A stretch of 64,000 bases of DNA from Oceanospirillaceae bacterium (GCA_002724925.1 PBQA01000033.1:1-64000); one strand, 5' to 3'; shown: positions 36,532 to 47,547, counted from the stretch's first letter. Program-made: numbers and translations. Notes: a model not told the origin generated them from the letters alone.

Positions 36532-37655
36532 GCACCCTCTCCTTGCTCGGATAATTTAAATACCGACTTCATCCATCCTTCACCAGCCAGTAAGTTTTCG
36601 ATTTTTTTTAGTAGTGCAGGCGCAACTAGAAACCCGTGTCTGAACAAACCATTCACGAACAGTGTTTTTGGCTCGTTAGGATGACTGGATAGCGTTACAC
36701 AAGGCCTGTGATCTTGTGTTGCTGGACGAAGGTTAGTCTCCATAGACAAAATCCGTGCCTCTGAAAAACCCGGTGATAACACCCAAAAAGCACTCAACAT
36801 TTCCATCGCCGAACGGACACTGACCGGCGAACAATCATCGCTTTCCAGTTCGGTTGCACCCAGCTGGTAACAATCATTACCGCGGGGGACCATATACAAG
36901 TGATATCTCGGATGCAGTAAACGCACCGGGCGATGAAATTCGGTTCCCGGGCTGGAAACCCAAAGTGTTTCACCGCGCACTCCACGAATCACACGATCAG
37001 CATCTTTTCTCGCGCCCGCACCGCGGCAATCAATTACGATATCGGCCTGCTGCAGTTCTGAACTTTCACGGCGTGCGACATCCAAAGAATAACCACCGTC
37101 CGTCCTGGTAATATTACAGTCGTAATAAAAGGCTGCACCATGACTGACGGCTGCCAGCTGGAGCGCACTGAGCAGGGTTCTGTTGTCCACCTGAGCTTCA
37201 TCAGGCAGCCAGAAGCCTTGCTTAAACTCATCAGAAAGCGCGGGTTCTTTCTGACGAAGCCCAGCATCATGAAGAGCTACGGCGTAAGAGTTTCCCGGAA
37301 GTTGCGGCGCCGCCATATCACGCTTAAACAGATCCATTTCGGCCTGGTCTGACGGGTGCGCAACGACAAGGGTGCCCCGACGCCTGTATGGCACACGAAT
37401 TCCGACGTCCTGGTACAATTCTTCCAGCAGGACTGGCCACAGAGTCAATGATTCCATACCAAGCTCAAAGACTTCAGGATGACACAAAGGCTTTTCGGCA
37501 ACAGGAGCAACCATCGCAGCGGCCGTCCAGGCCGCACTTTCGGGCTTGTCTTCACTCGAGCGTTCGAAAACAGACACTTCCATCCCGCTCCGACTTAGCT
37601 GCCAGGCGAGGAGTTTACCTATTAAACCAGCGCCGATTATTGCAATTGAAGGCAT
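36528..37655 (-). CDS. thiO: Glycine oxidase
   Basis: An FAD-dependent enzyme that oxidises glycine to iminoglycine for ThiG. The N-terminal Rossmann motif IAIIGAGLIGKLLAWQL, the FAD-binding WTAAAMVAPVAE region and the C-terminal FVNGLFRHGFLVAPAL match the ThiO/DAO family. It is 375 residues. Oxygen-dependent glycine oxidation rather than ThiH indicates an aerobic thiamine route. It starts three bases after the thiC stop. Confidence 0.93.
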   Translation of the reverse strand: MPSIAIIGAGLIGKLLAWQLSRSGMEVSVFERSSEDKPESAAWTAAAMVAPVAEKPLCHPEVFELGMESLTLWPVLLEELYQDVGIRVPYRRRGTLVVAHPSDQAEMDLFKRDMAAPQLPGNSYAVALHDAGLRQKEPALSDEFKQGFWLPDEAQVDNRTLLSALQLAAVSHGAAFYYDCNITRTDGGYSLDVARRESSELQQADIVIDCRGAGARKDADRVIRGVRGETLWVSSPGTEFHRPVRLLHPRYHLYMVPRGNDCYQLGATELESDDCSPVSVRSAMEMLSAFWVLSPGFSEARILSMETNLRPATQDHRPCVTLSSHPNEPKTLFVNGLFRHGFLVAPALLKKIENLLAGEGWMKSVFKLSEQGEGA

Positions 37656-37658
37656 CGC

Positions 37659-39488
<1,830 letters not shown>

Positions 39489-39605
39489 TTAAAGGATCAG
39501 GCAGGCAGCGACGAGAATAGATGACACGAGAAATTCTTTCAGCGCATTAAGCAACCGTCAGAATTTACGTGTTACAGACCACGGGGAGCCCCGGCAGTTC
39601 ATCTC

Positions 39606-39707
39606 TGTTCCCTACGCTGGCACTAACCAGATCAGGTTCAACGGGACCCGCATTCGCGATCTCAGCCTGTGTGGTTATCATTGATAACCGGTCAGGCACC
39701 CCGACAG
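39606..39707 (-). promoter_or_regulatory. TPP riboswitch (THI element) upstream of thiC
   Basis: On the minus strand the leader contains TCGGGGTGCC, then CTGAGA, GGGTCCCGTTGAACCTGATC and TGGTTAGTGCCAGCGTAGGG, the conserved parts of the thiamine-pyrophosphate aptamer in order. It lies about 130 bases before thiC. A short GC hairpin (CCGGGGCTCCCC) follows and may belong to the expression platform. High TPP would reduce expression of thiC-thiO-thiS-thiG-thiDE. The rest of the roughly 330-base gap holds no gene. Confidence 0.95.
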
Positions 39708-39804
39708 ATAATTCGCCATCAGTGTATGGCGATTCGCCCCGCGATGACAAGGCGCTTCATAGAATTAATTTACATGGGTTGTCTTTTCAAACGAGAGCAC
39801 GACA

Positions 39805-40248
39805 CTACTCTTGTACAAGCAGAAAATGCGCTCGTGCGGTTGCAATGGGTTCGCCGGGATCCGTTTGCCACGCATTAATAGCAACGTTGGCTACCCGGCT
39901 TCCCTGACGCCATACCTGACAGCTGACGAAGGTATCCTGGAGTCTTCCGGCTCGAAGGTAATCAATAGAAAAGTCGATGATTTTTGGCAACGCAATACTT
40001 TCCATGGTCATCAGAAGATGCAAAGCAGCGGAAGTTTCCATACAACCTGCAATCACACCACCATGAATAGCTGGCAGTATGGGGTTACCAATATTGTCTT
40101 TATTCGCTGGCAAAATAAATGTCGGCTGCAGGTCCATCGAGTGCAGTTTTATTCCTAGCAATCCGGCATAAGGGACGGCATCGATTACAGCATCGAAATC
40201 ACCGTTGTCACGGCATTGTTGCAGAATTTTGCGCATGGCTTCTGTCAT
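39805..40248 (-). CDS. PaaI-type hotdog thioesterase
   Basis: A 147-residue hotdog-fold protein. AIHGGVIAGCMETSAALHLL is the helix of PaaI-family acyl-CoA thioesterases, and DFSIDYLRAGRLQDTFVSCQVWR is the following strand pair. The substrate is not predictable. It lies 12 bases after a second thioesterase gene on the same strand, so the two are likely cotranscribed and may form a heteromer. Confidence 0.85.
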   Translation of the reverse strand: MTEAMRKILQQCRDNGDFDAVIDAVPYAGLLGIKLHSMDLQPTFILPANKDNIGNPILPAIHGGVIAGCMETSAALHLLMTMESIALPKIIDFSIDYLRAGRLQDTFVSCQVWRQGSRVANVAINAWQTDPGEPIATARAHFLLVQE

Positions 40249-40260
40249 TGTTTTGTCCTC

Positions 40261-40698
40261 TTACTTACTACCAAGACGCAAACCAATGCGCATAAAGTTA
40301 GCGGTACATGTAGCAACAACAACGTTATCGCTTTCCTGTCGCACTTCACCTTGCGTGAATACCAGGCTGTTGGCTCGCTTAATGACTCGCGCTTCACCAA
40401 TCAGGTTCTCACCCGGCTTCGCTGCGCGATGGTAGTCCATGCGCAAATCCAGCGTTGGACAGACTTCTCCATCCTCAAAACAATTGAAGGCTGCAGTACC
40501 GCACGCGGTATCCATCAGGGTCGTCAGGCTGCCACCGGCGACGATGCCATTATCAGGGTTGCCTATAATGGCTTCACTGTATGGCAACTTGAGAATCACT
40601 TTTTCACCGTCGGCGTATTCCACCGTCATGTTGAGTAAGCGACAATGCGGCAAAACCGATACAAACCGGGTAGCTCTCTGCGTCAGTTGATCTGACAT
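40261..40698 (-). CDS. PaaI-type hotdog thioesterase
   Basis: About 145 residues. NGIVAGGSLTTLMDTACGTAAF and LDLRMDYHRAAKPGENLIGEARV are characteristic of PaaI/YdiI-like thioesterases, including the conserved Asp in the helix. AAGGAG precedes the ATG chosen; the frame extends 16 codons further upstream without a ribosome-binding site. Paralogue of the next gene downstream. Confidence 0.87.
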   Translation of the reverse strand: MSDQLTQRATRFVSVLPHCRLLNMTVEYADGEKVILKLPYSEAIIGNPDNGIVAGGSLTTLMDTACGTAAFNCFEDGEVCPTLDLRMDYHRAAKPGENLIGEARVIKRANSLVFTQGEVRQESDNVVVATCTANFMRIGLRLGSK

Positions 40699-40839
40699 AA
40701 TGAGGGGCTCCTTAAAAGCAGAATGGTTAAGGTACTTGTCACTCAATTGATGAGCAATGCTGTATCCGAGCTATTAAATTGACATATATGATCACCAAGT
40801 CTCAATCACGGTGATCTTTATAGTAAAACAGGACTCGTA

Positions 40840-41649
40840 ATGACCTCTTTCGATCACTACTATCAAGCCCTTCTCAATGGTGAGATGCCCGCTGTCGATG
40901 CCTCATGGGGCCAGGGAAAGACCACGTTTGGCGGAATGTCGGCAGCGCTGGCCCTGACAGCTCTGGAGCGCGATTACCCCCAGTCTGCGCCGCTACGGTC
41001 TCTTAGCATCCACTTCTGCGGGGCACTGACGACAGAACAACCTTACGAAATCGCCACGCGAGCCCTCAGAGCTGGTCGCTCGGTCTCACACCTGCAGGCA
41101 GAAGTCCTCCAGAACGAAGATTGCGCGACCGTGGTCAGCGCCTGCTACGGCAAAGCTCGGGAGTCTGATGTCGTTGTCGCTGCAGACAAAAGCGACCCCG
41201 GAGAGCCCGGCAGCGGCACCCGTCTCGGATACATTCAGGGTGTTACCCCCGAATTTGTTCGTCATATCGACTTCAGCTACGTCAGTGGTGGACTCCCCTT
41301 CTCGAACAGTAAAGACAATCACATCCACGGCTGGATGCGTTTCAACGACTGCAGCGGGCCCCTCACCGAAGCGCATCTGGTTGCATTGATTGATTCCTGG
41401 CCTCCAGCCACGCTACAGAAACTGAAATCGGTAGCTCCGTGTGCGAGTATCACCTGGAGTCTGGAACTTCTTGATTCACCGTCTGCAGGCGACGCCCCTC
41501 TTCAGGCGAATGACTGGCTTTACTACGAAGTAGACATTGCTGAAGCACATGGTGGCTATGCCCACACGACTGCCCGCATCTACCGTGCTGACGGCTCTCT
41601 TCTTGCGCTGTCACGCCAGCTGGTTGTGGTTTACGACAAACGCAGCTGA
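40840..41649 (+). CDS. Double-hotdog acyl-CoA thioesterase family protein
   Basis: About 269 residues with two hotdog halves (roughly 15-110 and 150-265). SWGQGKTTFGGMSAALALTALE resembles the start of the TesB-like family, and RALRAGRSVSHLQAEVLQ its second strand. WPPATLQKLKSVAPCASITWS fits the C-terminal half. It is divergent from the PaaI pair across a short intergenic region, giving three thioesterase genes at one site. Substrate unknown. Confidence 0.82.
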   Translation: MTSFDHYYQALLNGEMPAVDASWGQGKTTFGGMSAALALTALERDYPQSAPLRSLSIHFCGALTTEQPYEIATRALRAGRSVSHLQAEVLQNEDCATVVSACYGKARESDVVVAADKSDPGEPGSGTRLGYIQGVTPEFVRHIDFSYVSGGLPFSNSKDNHIHGWMRFNDCSGPLTEAHLVALIDSWPPATLQKLKSVAPCASITWSLELLDSPSAGDAPLQANDWLYYEVDIAEAHGGYAHTTARIYRADGSLLALSRQLVVVYDKRS

Positions 41650-41779
41650 TCTTTACAGAGTTCTTCCTTGCTGTAGTCAGTGAGAGCAACTATTACTTAA
41701 GGCATAAGCGATGCACTCAGTGACATCAGCAGTGTCTGCAGCTGCCTCTCACCAGACTTACAGGAAGTGAAGAACCGGA

Positions 41780-42154
41780 ATGAGCCTTAATGTACTGATT
41801 TGTGACGACTCCAGCTTTGCCCGCAAGCAGATGGCCCGAGCCCTGCCCAAAGAATGGCAGGTGGAAGTCCACTTTGCCGGCGATGGTGTTGAGGGCGTCA
41901 ATGCAATCCGGGAAGGTAAAGGCGACGTCGTATTCCTCGACCTGACCATGCCTAATATGGACGGCTACGGCGTGCTCGAAACTATTCGACGTGACGATCT
42001 CCCCGCTATGGTCATTGTTGTATCTGGTGACATCCAGCCCGATGCCCAGGACAGAGTAAAAAAGCTGGGTGCCATGGCGTTCATCAAGAAGCCGATTGAT
42101 GCCGACAAAGCACGTTCTGTGCTGACCGAATACGGCATTATGACGGGGGCCTGA
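41780..42154 (+). CDS. CheY-like single-domain response regulator
   Basis: A stand-alone receiver of 124 residues. The phosphorylation site is intact: acidic pair Asp9-Asp10, phosphoacceptor Asp54 (FLDLTMPNMDG), Ser82 and Lys104 (IKKP). No output domain, so it acts by protein contact. It is followed one base later by a CheC-like phosphatase gene, the expected dephosphorylating partner. It may receive phosphate from the hybrid kinase encoded three kilobases downstream. Confidence 0.9.
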   Translation: MSLNVLICDDSSFARKQMARALPKEWQVEVHFAGDGVEGVNAIREGKGDVVFLDLTMPNMDGYGVLETIRRDDLPAMVIVVSGDIQPDAQDRVKKLGAMAFIKKPIDADKARSVLTEYGIMTGA

Positions 42155-42155
42155 G

Positions 42156-42767
42156 ATGTCAGTAGCAGCGATTATTAATGAAGATCAGCGCGACTGTTAT
42201 CAGGAGCTTACCAACGTAGCTATGGGTCAGGCGGCAGATCGGCTGGCGCGTTTGCTGAATGCCTATGTGGTGCTCCCTATTCCCAAAATCAGCGTGATCG
42301 AGAACAGCGATCTGAATATGGCGCTTCAGGGCGCCACCAGCGACAGCAGTGTATCCGCAGTATGCCAGGGCTTTATTGGCGCGGGTATCTCTGGCGAGGC
42401 AATGTTGATGTTCAATGATGCTTCATTCGCCAGCCTCGCGTCTCTGATGAAGTACTCAGGGCCGCTGACTCAGTCTGCAGAGCTGGAACTCCTTATGGAT
42501 ACTGCGTCGGTATTGATCGGTGCTTGCATCCATGGCATCGGCGATCAGCTGGAAATTGTATTTAACCAGGGGCACCCCGTCGTGCTGGGGCAACATTGCG
42601 ATATGGCTGATTTGGTTGCATACGGCAATAACGGCTGGGACAAAGCCCTGGCGATAGAAATCCACTACACCATTGAGCATGTAAATATAGAGTGCGAGCT
42701 CCTCTTGTTGTTCACCGAGGAATCTGTGCGAGCACTGAACAAGAAGATTGACTACCTTCTTGATTAA
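42156..42767 (+). CDS. CheC/CheX-type CheY-P phosphatase-like protein
   Basis: About 203 residues. Residues 13-43 match the CheC phosphatase pattern D-x3-E-x2-N-x22-P exactly (Asp13, Glu17, Asn20, Pro43). In the second half the equivalent helix SAELELLM keeps Glu111 but has Met114 where Asn is expected, so only one active site looks competent, unlike classical CheC with two. It is coupled to the CheY-like gene before it, which would be its substrate. No other chemotaxis gene is present nearby. Confidence 0.82.
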   Translation: MSVAAIINEDQRDCYQELTNVAMGQAADRLARLLNAYVVLPIPKISVIENSDLNMALQGATSDSSVSAVCQGFIGAGISGEAMLMFNDASFASLASLMKYSGPLTQSAELELLMDTASVLIGACIHGIGDQLEIVFNQGHPVVLGQHCDMADLVAYGNNGWDKALAIEIHYTIEHVNIECELLLLFTEESVRALNKKIDYLLD

Positions 42768-42800
42768 TACCGGTATCCGACAGAGAGAGACGCTAACCAC

Positions 42801-43742
42801 ATGAGTGATAAGGGCCAGGTAGACACGATTAAAGACATTCACTGGTTGATGGATATTCTCCAGAATATCGACGTCGGCCTGGTGGTGCTTGATCGTAATT
42901 ACGAGGTTCAGCTCTGGAACGCCTTTATGGAAGGACACAGTGGTGTCAGCCCGCAACTGGCCAAAGGGAAAAACCTGTTCTCGTTGTTCCCGGATCTGGA
43001 CGAAACCTGGTTTAAACAAAAAGCAGAACCGGTATTCCAGCTCAAAACGCGGACCTTCACCATTTGGGAGCAGCGTCCTTACTTATTTCACTTCAGAAAC
43101 TCGCGCCCGATCACGGGCCGTAGCAAGTTCATGTATCAGAACACCAGTATCATCCCGCTGGAGTCGGTTACCCGACAGGCTGACCATCTGTGCGTCATTA
43201 TTTACGATGTGACAGATACTGCCGTCGGTAAAATTGATATTTCCCGTGCAAACCAGACACTCAGTGAAATTCAGGTTCGCGATACCCTCACCGGCTTAAC
43301 GAATAAATCCGCGTGGCTCAATGTTCTGGAGAACTACTACGCCAGTCAGCAGCAAGGCTGCTTGCTGTTACTCGATATGGATCACTTCCGCGACCTGAAC
43401 CATGCGCTCAGCCACCAGCAGTGTGATGAAATCCTCCGCCGGATTGGGACAGGCCTCAAAACTCTCGGAGATGAACAGCACGCAGCACGTTTTGGCGGTG
43501 AAATTTTCTCTGTCATTCTCGCCGGTAAAGGTGCCGACGAGGCGATGCAGATCGCCGAAAAACTGCGCCGCTCGGTTTTAAGTCTCGGGAAAAACTCGCA
43601 ATATACCATCAGCGCGAGTATCGGCGTAGCAGAACGTCTTGACGATACACCTAGCGCCAGCGAATGGCTGAGTAACGCGGACAAAGCGCTGTATCACGCC
43701 AAAGAAAGCGGTCGCAACCGCACATCCCTGTTTAAACGCTGA
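42801..43742 (+). CDS. PAS-GGDEF protein with degenerate active site
   Basis: A 313-residue soluble signalling protein. Residues 10-145 form a PAS-like domain (MDILQNIDVGLVVLDRNYEV) and 155-313 a GGDEF domain starting RDTLTGLTNKSAWL. The signature reads GGEIF at 232-236, so the fourth residue, normally the Glu of GG(D/E)EF, is Ile. The usual ND..GH..GD segment is NHALSHQQCDE, and no RxxD inhibitory site is seen. Diguanylate cyclase activity is therefore doubtful; a receptor or scaffold role is more likely. It follows the CheC-like gene by 33 bases, probably in the same operon. Confidence 0.85.
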   Translation: MSDKGQVDTIKDIHWLMDILQNIDVGLVVLDRNYEVQLWNAFMEGHSGVSPQLAKGKNLFSLFPDLDETWFKQKAEPVFQLKTRTFTIWEQRPYLFHFRNSRPITGRSKFMYQNTSIIPLESVTRQADHLCVIIYDVTDTAVGKIDISRANQTLSEIQVRDTLTGLTNKSAWLNVLENYYASQQQGCLLLLDMDHFRDLNHALSHQQCDEILRRIGTGLKTLGDEQHAARFGGEIFSVILAGKGADEAMQIAEKLRRSVLSLGKNSQYTISASIGVAERLDDTPSASEWLSNADKALYHAKESGRNRTSLFKR

Positions 43743-43785
43743 CCTGCTATCATAGGCCCCTGACACTTCACATCAGCTTGCTGTT

Positions 43786-44790
43786 ATGGCCTCCTTTTCA
43801 GTTCCAGCTCCGTTTATTGATGCACCTTTAAAAGGGGTTGAGCGTCATGGCTATGCCCGCGATGCAATCTTGAGAGAAGCCGGAATCGGGCCCGATTCGT
43901 TTAACAGGGATGGATCGCTTGCACCCGAGTCATACGCAAGATTGATGCTCACTATCTGGCGCCAGACTAACGATGAAGCGATGGGCCTGAACCCTGAGCC
44001 CGTTGTGTTCCGCACCTTTGCCATGATGGGGCGTTCGATTATTACCTGCGCCACGCTTGAGCATGCGATACGCAGAGCCAGTTCCTTCTACCGGCTGCAG
44101 CCTCACTCTCCCCAGATTACTATCGAGAAAGGCGAACACAGAGCCAGGCTGATTATTACCCACGAGACAGACTTCGATCCTGATCATTTTCTTAGCGAGT
44201 CTCTGCTGGTTATCTGGCACCGCTTCTGTAGCTGGCTTATAGGCCGGGGCATCCCTTTGTTAAAAGTTGAGTGCCCATACACTGCGCCACGCCATGCCGA
44301 CCTGTACGATGATCTGTTCGCAACACCGGTAAACTTCAATTGCGATAGCTTGTCTCTGACGATTCCTCTACAGGCGATTCACGCCCCGGTAGTGCAGTCA
44401 GCAACCAGCCTTGAGGAATTTCTGGGGCACTCCCCGGCTGATATTCTCGCCCGCCCGAATCCGCATGAAAGCATCAGTGCTAAAGTCCGACACCGCTTGA
44501 TGAGTATGGCCGGCAGTGACATGCCAGACCTTGCAGGCATGGCTGACGCATTATCATTGTCTGGAGCAACACTGCGACGCAGGCTCCGTCAGGAAGGCAC
44601 AACGTATCAGACCATTAAAGACAGCGTGCGGCTGATGGAGGCCAAACGCTTACTGACCGGTTCAGAGTTAAGTGTTGCGGACATCGCAGTCACGACAGGG
44701 TTCTCGGAGACCAGCGCCTTCACCCGGGCTTTCTCACGCTGGACCGGTGACTCGCCCGCTCATTTCCGGCGCAGGAACGGCAGCCGTTAA
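43786..44790 (+). CDS. AraC-family transcriptional regulator
   Basis: About 334 residues. The N-terminal half resembles the arabinose-binding-like domain common in Pseudomonas-type AraC regulators (REAGIGPDSFNRDGSLAPESYA and FRTFAMMGRSIITCATLEHA). The C-terminal pair of helix-turn-helix motifs is at about 235-330, with SLSGATLRRRLRQEGTTYQ and SVADIAVTTGFSETSAFTRA. Its target may be a neighbouring gene or a remote catabolic locus; the sequence does not say. It lies between the GGDEF gene and the hybrid kinase on the same strand. Confidence 0.9.
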   Translation: MASFSVPAPFIDAPLKGVERHGYARDAILREAGIGPDSFNRDGSLAPESYARLMLTIWRQTNDEAMGLNPEPVVFRTFAMMGRSIITCATLEHAIRRASSFYRLQPHSPQITIEKGEHRARLIITHETDFDPDHFLSESLLVIWHRFCSWLIGRGIPLLKVECPYTAPRHADLYDDLFATPVNFNCDSLSLTIPLQAIHAPVVQSATSLEEFLGHSPADILARPNPHESISAKVRHRLMSMAGSDMPDLAGMADALSLSGATLRRRLRQEGTTYQTIKDSVRLMEAKRLLTGSELSVADIAVTTGFSETSAFTRAFSRWTGDSPAHFRRRNGSR

Positions 44791-44863
44791 GGCCAAAGCA
44801 ATCAGTGACAATGACAGTACTGCAACTAAACTTTAAACTCAGAACATTTGCGAGAGACTTATC

Positions 44864-47545
44864 GTGGCGGTAAGGATACTTCTGCTTCTGCTTTTACTCC
44901 CCTCTTACGCCGCCCAGGCTCTCACGCTGACGGACGATATTGAGGGTCGCCTGCTGGGAAATTCGCTCCAGGAATGGTCTGAGTCAGAGCAAATAAACCC
45001 AGACGACATACACTCGCATGCATTGCCATGGACTCAAGTCAGGGCCATGGTCCCGAATCCCGGAGTATCAAGCCCACCTCACTGGTATCGCCTGCCAATT
45101 AATATCAATGAAATCGGAGATCGCTGGTTCGCAGATGTGGACTACCCAAGAATTGAACGTGTTGATATGAAGTTGTTCCGCGGTGATGAACTCATAGCCT
45201 CCTCAGAAGATGGCAACCCTGTTCATTCAAAAGCGACAGAAAAAGCAAAACTCTCGTTCAGTTTCGAACTACCATTTGATCAACCCGGTGACTACGTTCT
45301 TTATCTGCGCGTTGAAAACAACGTATTGCTGAACCTCCCCTTGCGCCTTTACAGAGATGCCGGGCTGCGTAGCGCACATCAGCAGAAACAACTTTATTTC
45401 GGCCTGTACTCCGGGTTTCTGTTCGCACTTCTGCTTTACAACCTGGCGGTCTACCTGGTCATACGCGAACGCTATATGCTCTTGTTCTGTGGCTTTATTT
45501 CGACCTACCTGCTGTTCTTCTGGGCCCATACCGGCTTAGGTTATCGGTACTTATGGCCGGGTTGGCCGGGGTTTGAAGAGCAGTCCAGTTTTCTGACTTC
45601 CTGCTTTGCCATGCTGTTAATCATATTATTCAGCATGAGTTTTCTGAAAGTCGCAGGGCCAAACAGGCGCGCCCTGACGCTGGTTTATAAAATCGCGGTA
45701 CTGCTCACCGGTGCTGGTGCAGTATCGGCTCTGTTCACCGATGTACACACCACCGCGCTGATTATGCGGGTTGTTACAATAATGACGCCCATATTTCTGA
45801 TCATCTCAGCGAGTCTGTCTCAGCCGCTGCTATCCGCATCACGAGCCGTGTATACCCTTGGCGTCTATGCGCTCGCTATCGCGATCGTTATACACAGTCT
45901 TGCGCGCCAGAGCGTTATTCCTACGAACGACATTATCGCTCATGCGGCGCATATTGGTGCAGTGAGCCTGATCGCTATACATAGCCTTGCCATTGTCCTG
46001 CGACTGTACGAGCAACGCCTCGAACAGATTCGAGCACGCAAAGATATTATTGCAGCACGCAAACGCTCGATTCAAAGTGAAGAGAAGTTACGCAAGTCAG
46101 AGGCATCGTTAGCGGAAAAAGATGCCGAAGCGAATGCTAAGTCTGCATTTCTGGCGATGATGAGCCACGAAATCCGGACCCCTCTCAATGGCGTGCTGGG
46201 GATGGTAGAACTGCTACAACACACCCGTCTCGACAACCAGCAAAAACGCTACATCAGTACCATCGCCAGTTCGGGCGAAAACCTTTTGTCACTTCTCAAC
46301 GATGTACTCGATCTTTCAAAAATTGAATCGGGTAAAATGATTATCGAACGGCGACAGGTTGAGCTGGCTCCTCTAATCAACGAGTGTTTGATGCTGCACA
46401 GCCAGAAAGCCCTTGATAAGCAACTGACCTTAACGGCCGATTTGGGGACACCGCTGTACACCACCATCAATACGGACGAAATGCGTCTCCGACAAGTACT
46501 GAATAACCTGATCAATAATGCTGTGAAATTTACCGAGCACGGTCAGGTTGAAGTACGGTTGGAATGGCGGGAACCTGAGCTGCAGATTCATGTTATCGAT
46601 ACTGGCATCGGCATATCAGAAGAGCAACGCAGTCGCTTATTCCATAGTTTTACCCAAGCGACGCCGAACACAAGCAAGCAATACGGTGGAACAGGCCTGG
46701 GGCTCACTATCAGCCAAAGGCTTGCGCATTTATTAGGAGGCGAGATCTCGCTCAACAGCGCTCCGGGCATGGGGTCCACCTTCACCATAAGACTGCCTGA
46801 TGTTGCACCGGGGGCCCCTCAGGCACTACCAGACTTGTCTGGGCGCACCTGTTTTATCGAGTTATCAAATCCTGTCGAACGACGCTTTGTTAAGATGATT
46901 GCAAACCGGCTTGGCCTCGAAGAGATGACGAGTCGCTTCCACACACCGCTGGACTGTATGATCGTCGATACGCTGCCAGTGGATAAAACGATTCCAGAAA
47001 ACCTGATATGTGTTGTTGACGACTACTGGCCTCGCATCGGTATTGAACGCCAGAGCGAACGTCCTCTGCGCTCTCATGTTCTGTTGCATCAGATATCAAA
47101 CCTGATACAGGTTCAAGCAGAATCCACCGATGTGACGAAGGGCTATCGCAAAGGCACAATCTGGGTCGCTGAAGACAACATCGTCAATCAAAAGGTAATT
47201 TCAGGAATGCTGCGCCACCTGAATATGGAGTGCGAGGTATTTTCAAACGGCGCTCAGATTCTCGCGGCCTATGGAAAGCGTCCGGAGCAAGTCGATCTTA
47301 TTCTGATGGATTGCGAAATGCCGGTGATGGATGGCTACGACGCCTGTCGCGAAATCCGCCGCTTACAGGACAGCGACTCAAACAGCATCACCCGCCGCAC
47401 GCCTATTATTGCTCTGACTGCCCATTTGGGCGGAGAGTTCGAACAAATGGCGCGTCACGCGGGGATGGATGACCTGGTGACGAAACCCATTCGCAAGAAC
47501 ACGCTCAGCAACCTGTTCAGCATCTGGCTGCCTGAGACGGAGTGA
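44864..47545 (+). CDS. 7TMR-DISM hybrid sensor histidine kinase
   Basis: An 893-residue membrane kinase. A signal peptide (ILLLLLLLPSYAAQA) precedes an extracellular 7TMR-DISM sensor (about 25-165) and seven helices (185-390). A coiled coil leads to the HisKA domain with His435 (MMSHEIRTPLNG) and an ATPase domain (NNLINNAVKF, DTGIGIS, GGTGLGLT). The stretch at about 660-750 looks like a receiver that lost its phosphorylation site. A complete receiver with Asp816 (LMDCEMPVMDG) and KPIRKN ends the protein. GTG start. It converges on pheA with a two-base gap. The ligand is unknown; DISM domains are often linked to carbohydrate sensing. Confidence 0.92.
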   Translation: MAVRILLLLLLLPSYAAQALTLTDDIEGRLLGNSLQEWSESEQINPDDIHSHALPWTQVRAMVPNPGVSSPPHWYRLPININEIGDRWFADVDYPRIERVDMKLFRGDELIASSEDGNPVHSKATEKAKLSFSFELPFDQPGDYVLYLRVENNVLLNLPLRLYRDAGLRSAHQQKQLYFGLYSGFLFALLLYNLAVYLVIRERYMLLFCGFISTYLLFFWAHTGLGYRYLWPGWPGFEEQSSFLTSCFAMLLIILFSMSFLKVAGPNRRALTLVYKIAVLLTGAGAVSALFTDVHTTALIMRVVTIMTPIFLIISASLSQPLLSASRAVYTLGVYALAIAIVIHSLARQSVIPTNDIIAHAAHIGAVSLIAIHSLAIVLRLYEQRLEQIRARKDIIAARKRSIQSEEKLRKSEASLAEKDAEANAKSAFLAMMSHEIRTPLNGVLGMVELLQHTRLDNQQKRYISTIASSGENLLSLLNDVLDLSKIESGKMIIERRQVELAPLINECLMLHSQKALDKQLTLTADLGTPLYTTINTDEMRLRQVLNNLINNAVKFTEHGQVEVRLEWREPELQIHVIDTGIGISEEQRSRLFHSFTQATPNTSKQYGGTGLGLTISQRLAHLLGGEISLNSAPGMGSTFTIRLPDVAPGAPQALPDLSGRTCFIELSNPVERRFVKMIANRLGLEEMTSRFHTPLDCMIVDTLPVDKTIPENLICVVDDYWPRIGIERQSERPLRSHVLLHQISNLIQVQAESTDVTKGYRKGTIWVAEDNIVNQKVISGMLRHLNMECEVFSNGAQILAAYGKRPEQVDLILMDCEMPVMDGYDACREIRRLQDSDSNSITRRTPIIALTAHLGGEFEQMARHAGMDDLVTKPIRKNTLSNLFSIWLPETE

Positions 47546-47547
47546 GT

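Noticed and set aside
42456-43019. Minus-strand frame spanning two signalling genes
   Set aside because: It overlaps both the CheC-like and GGDEF genes in antisense and has no domain features.
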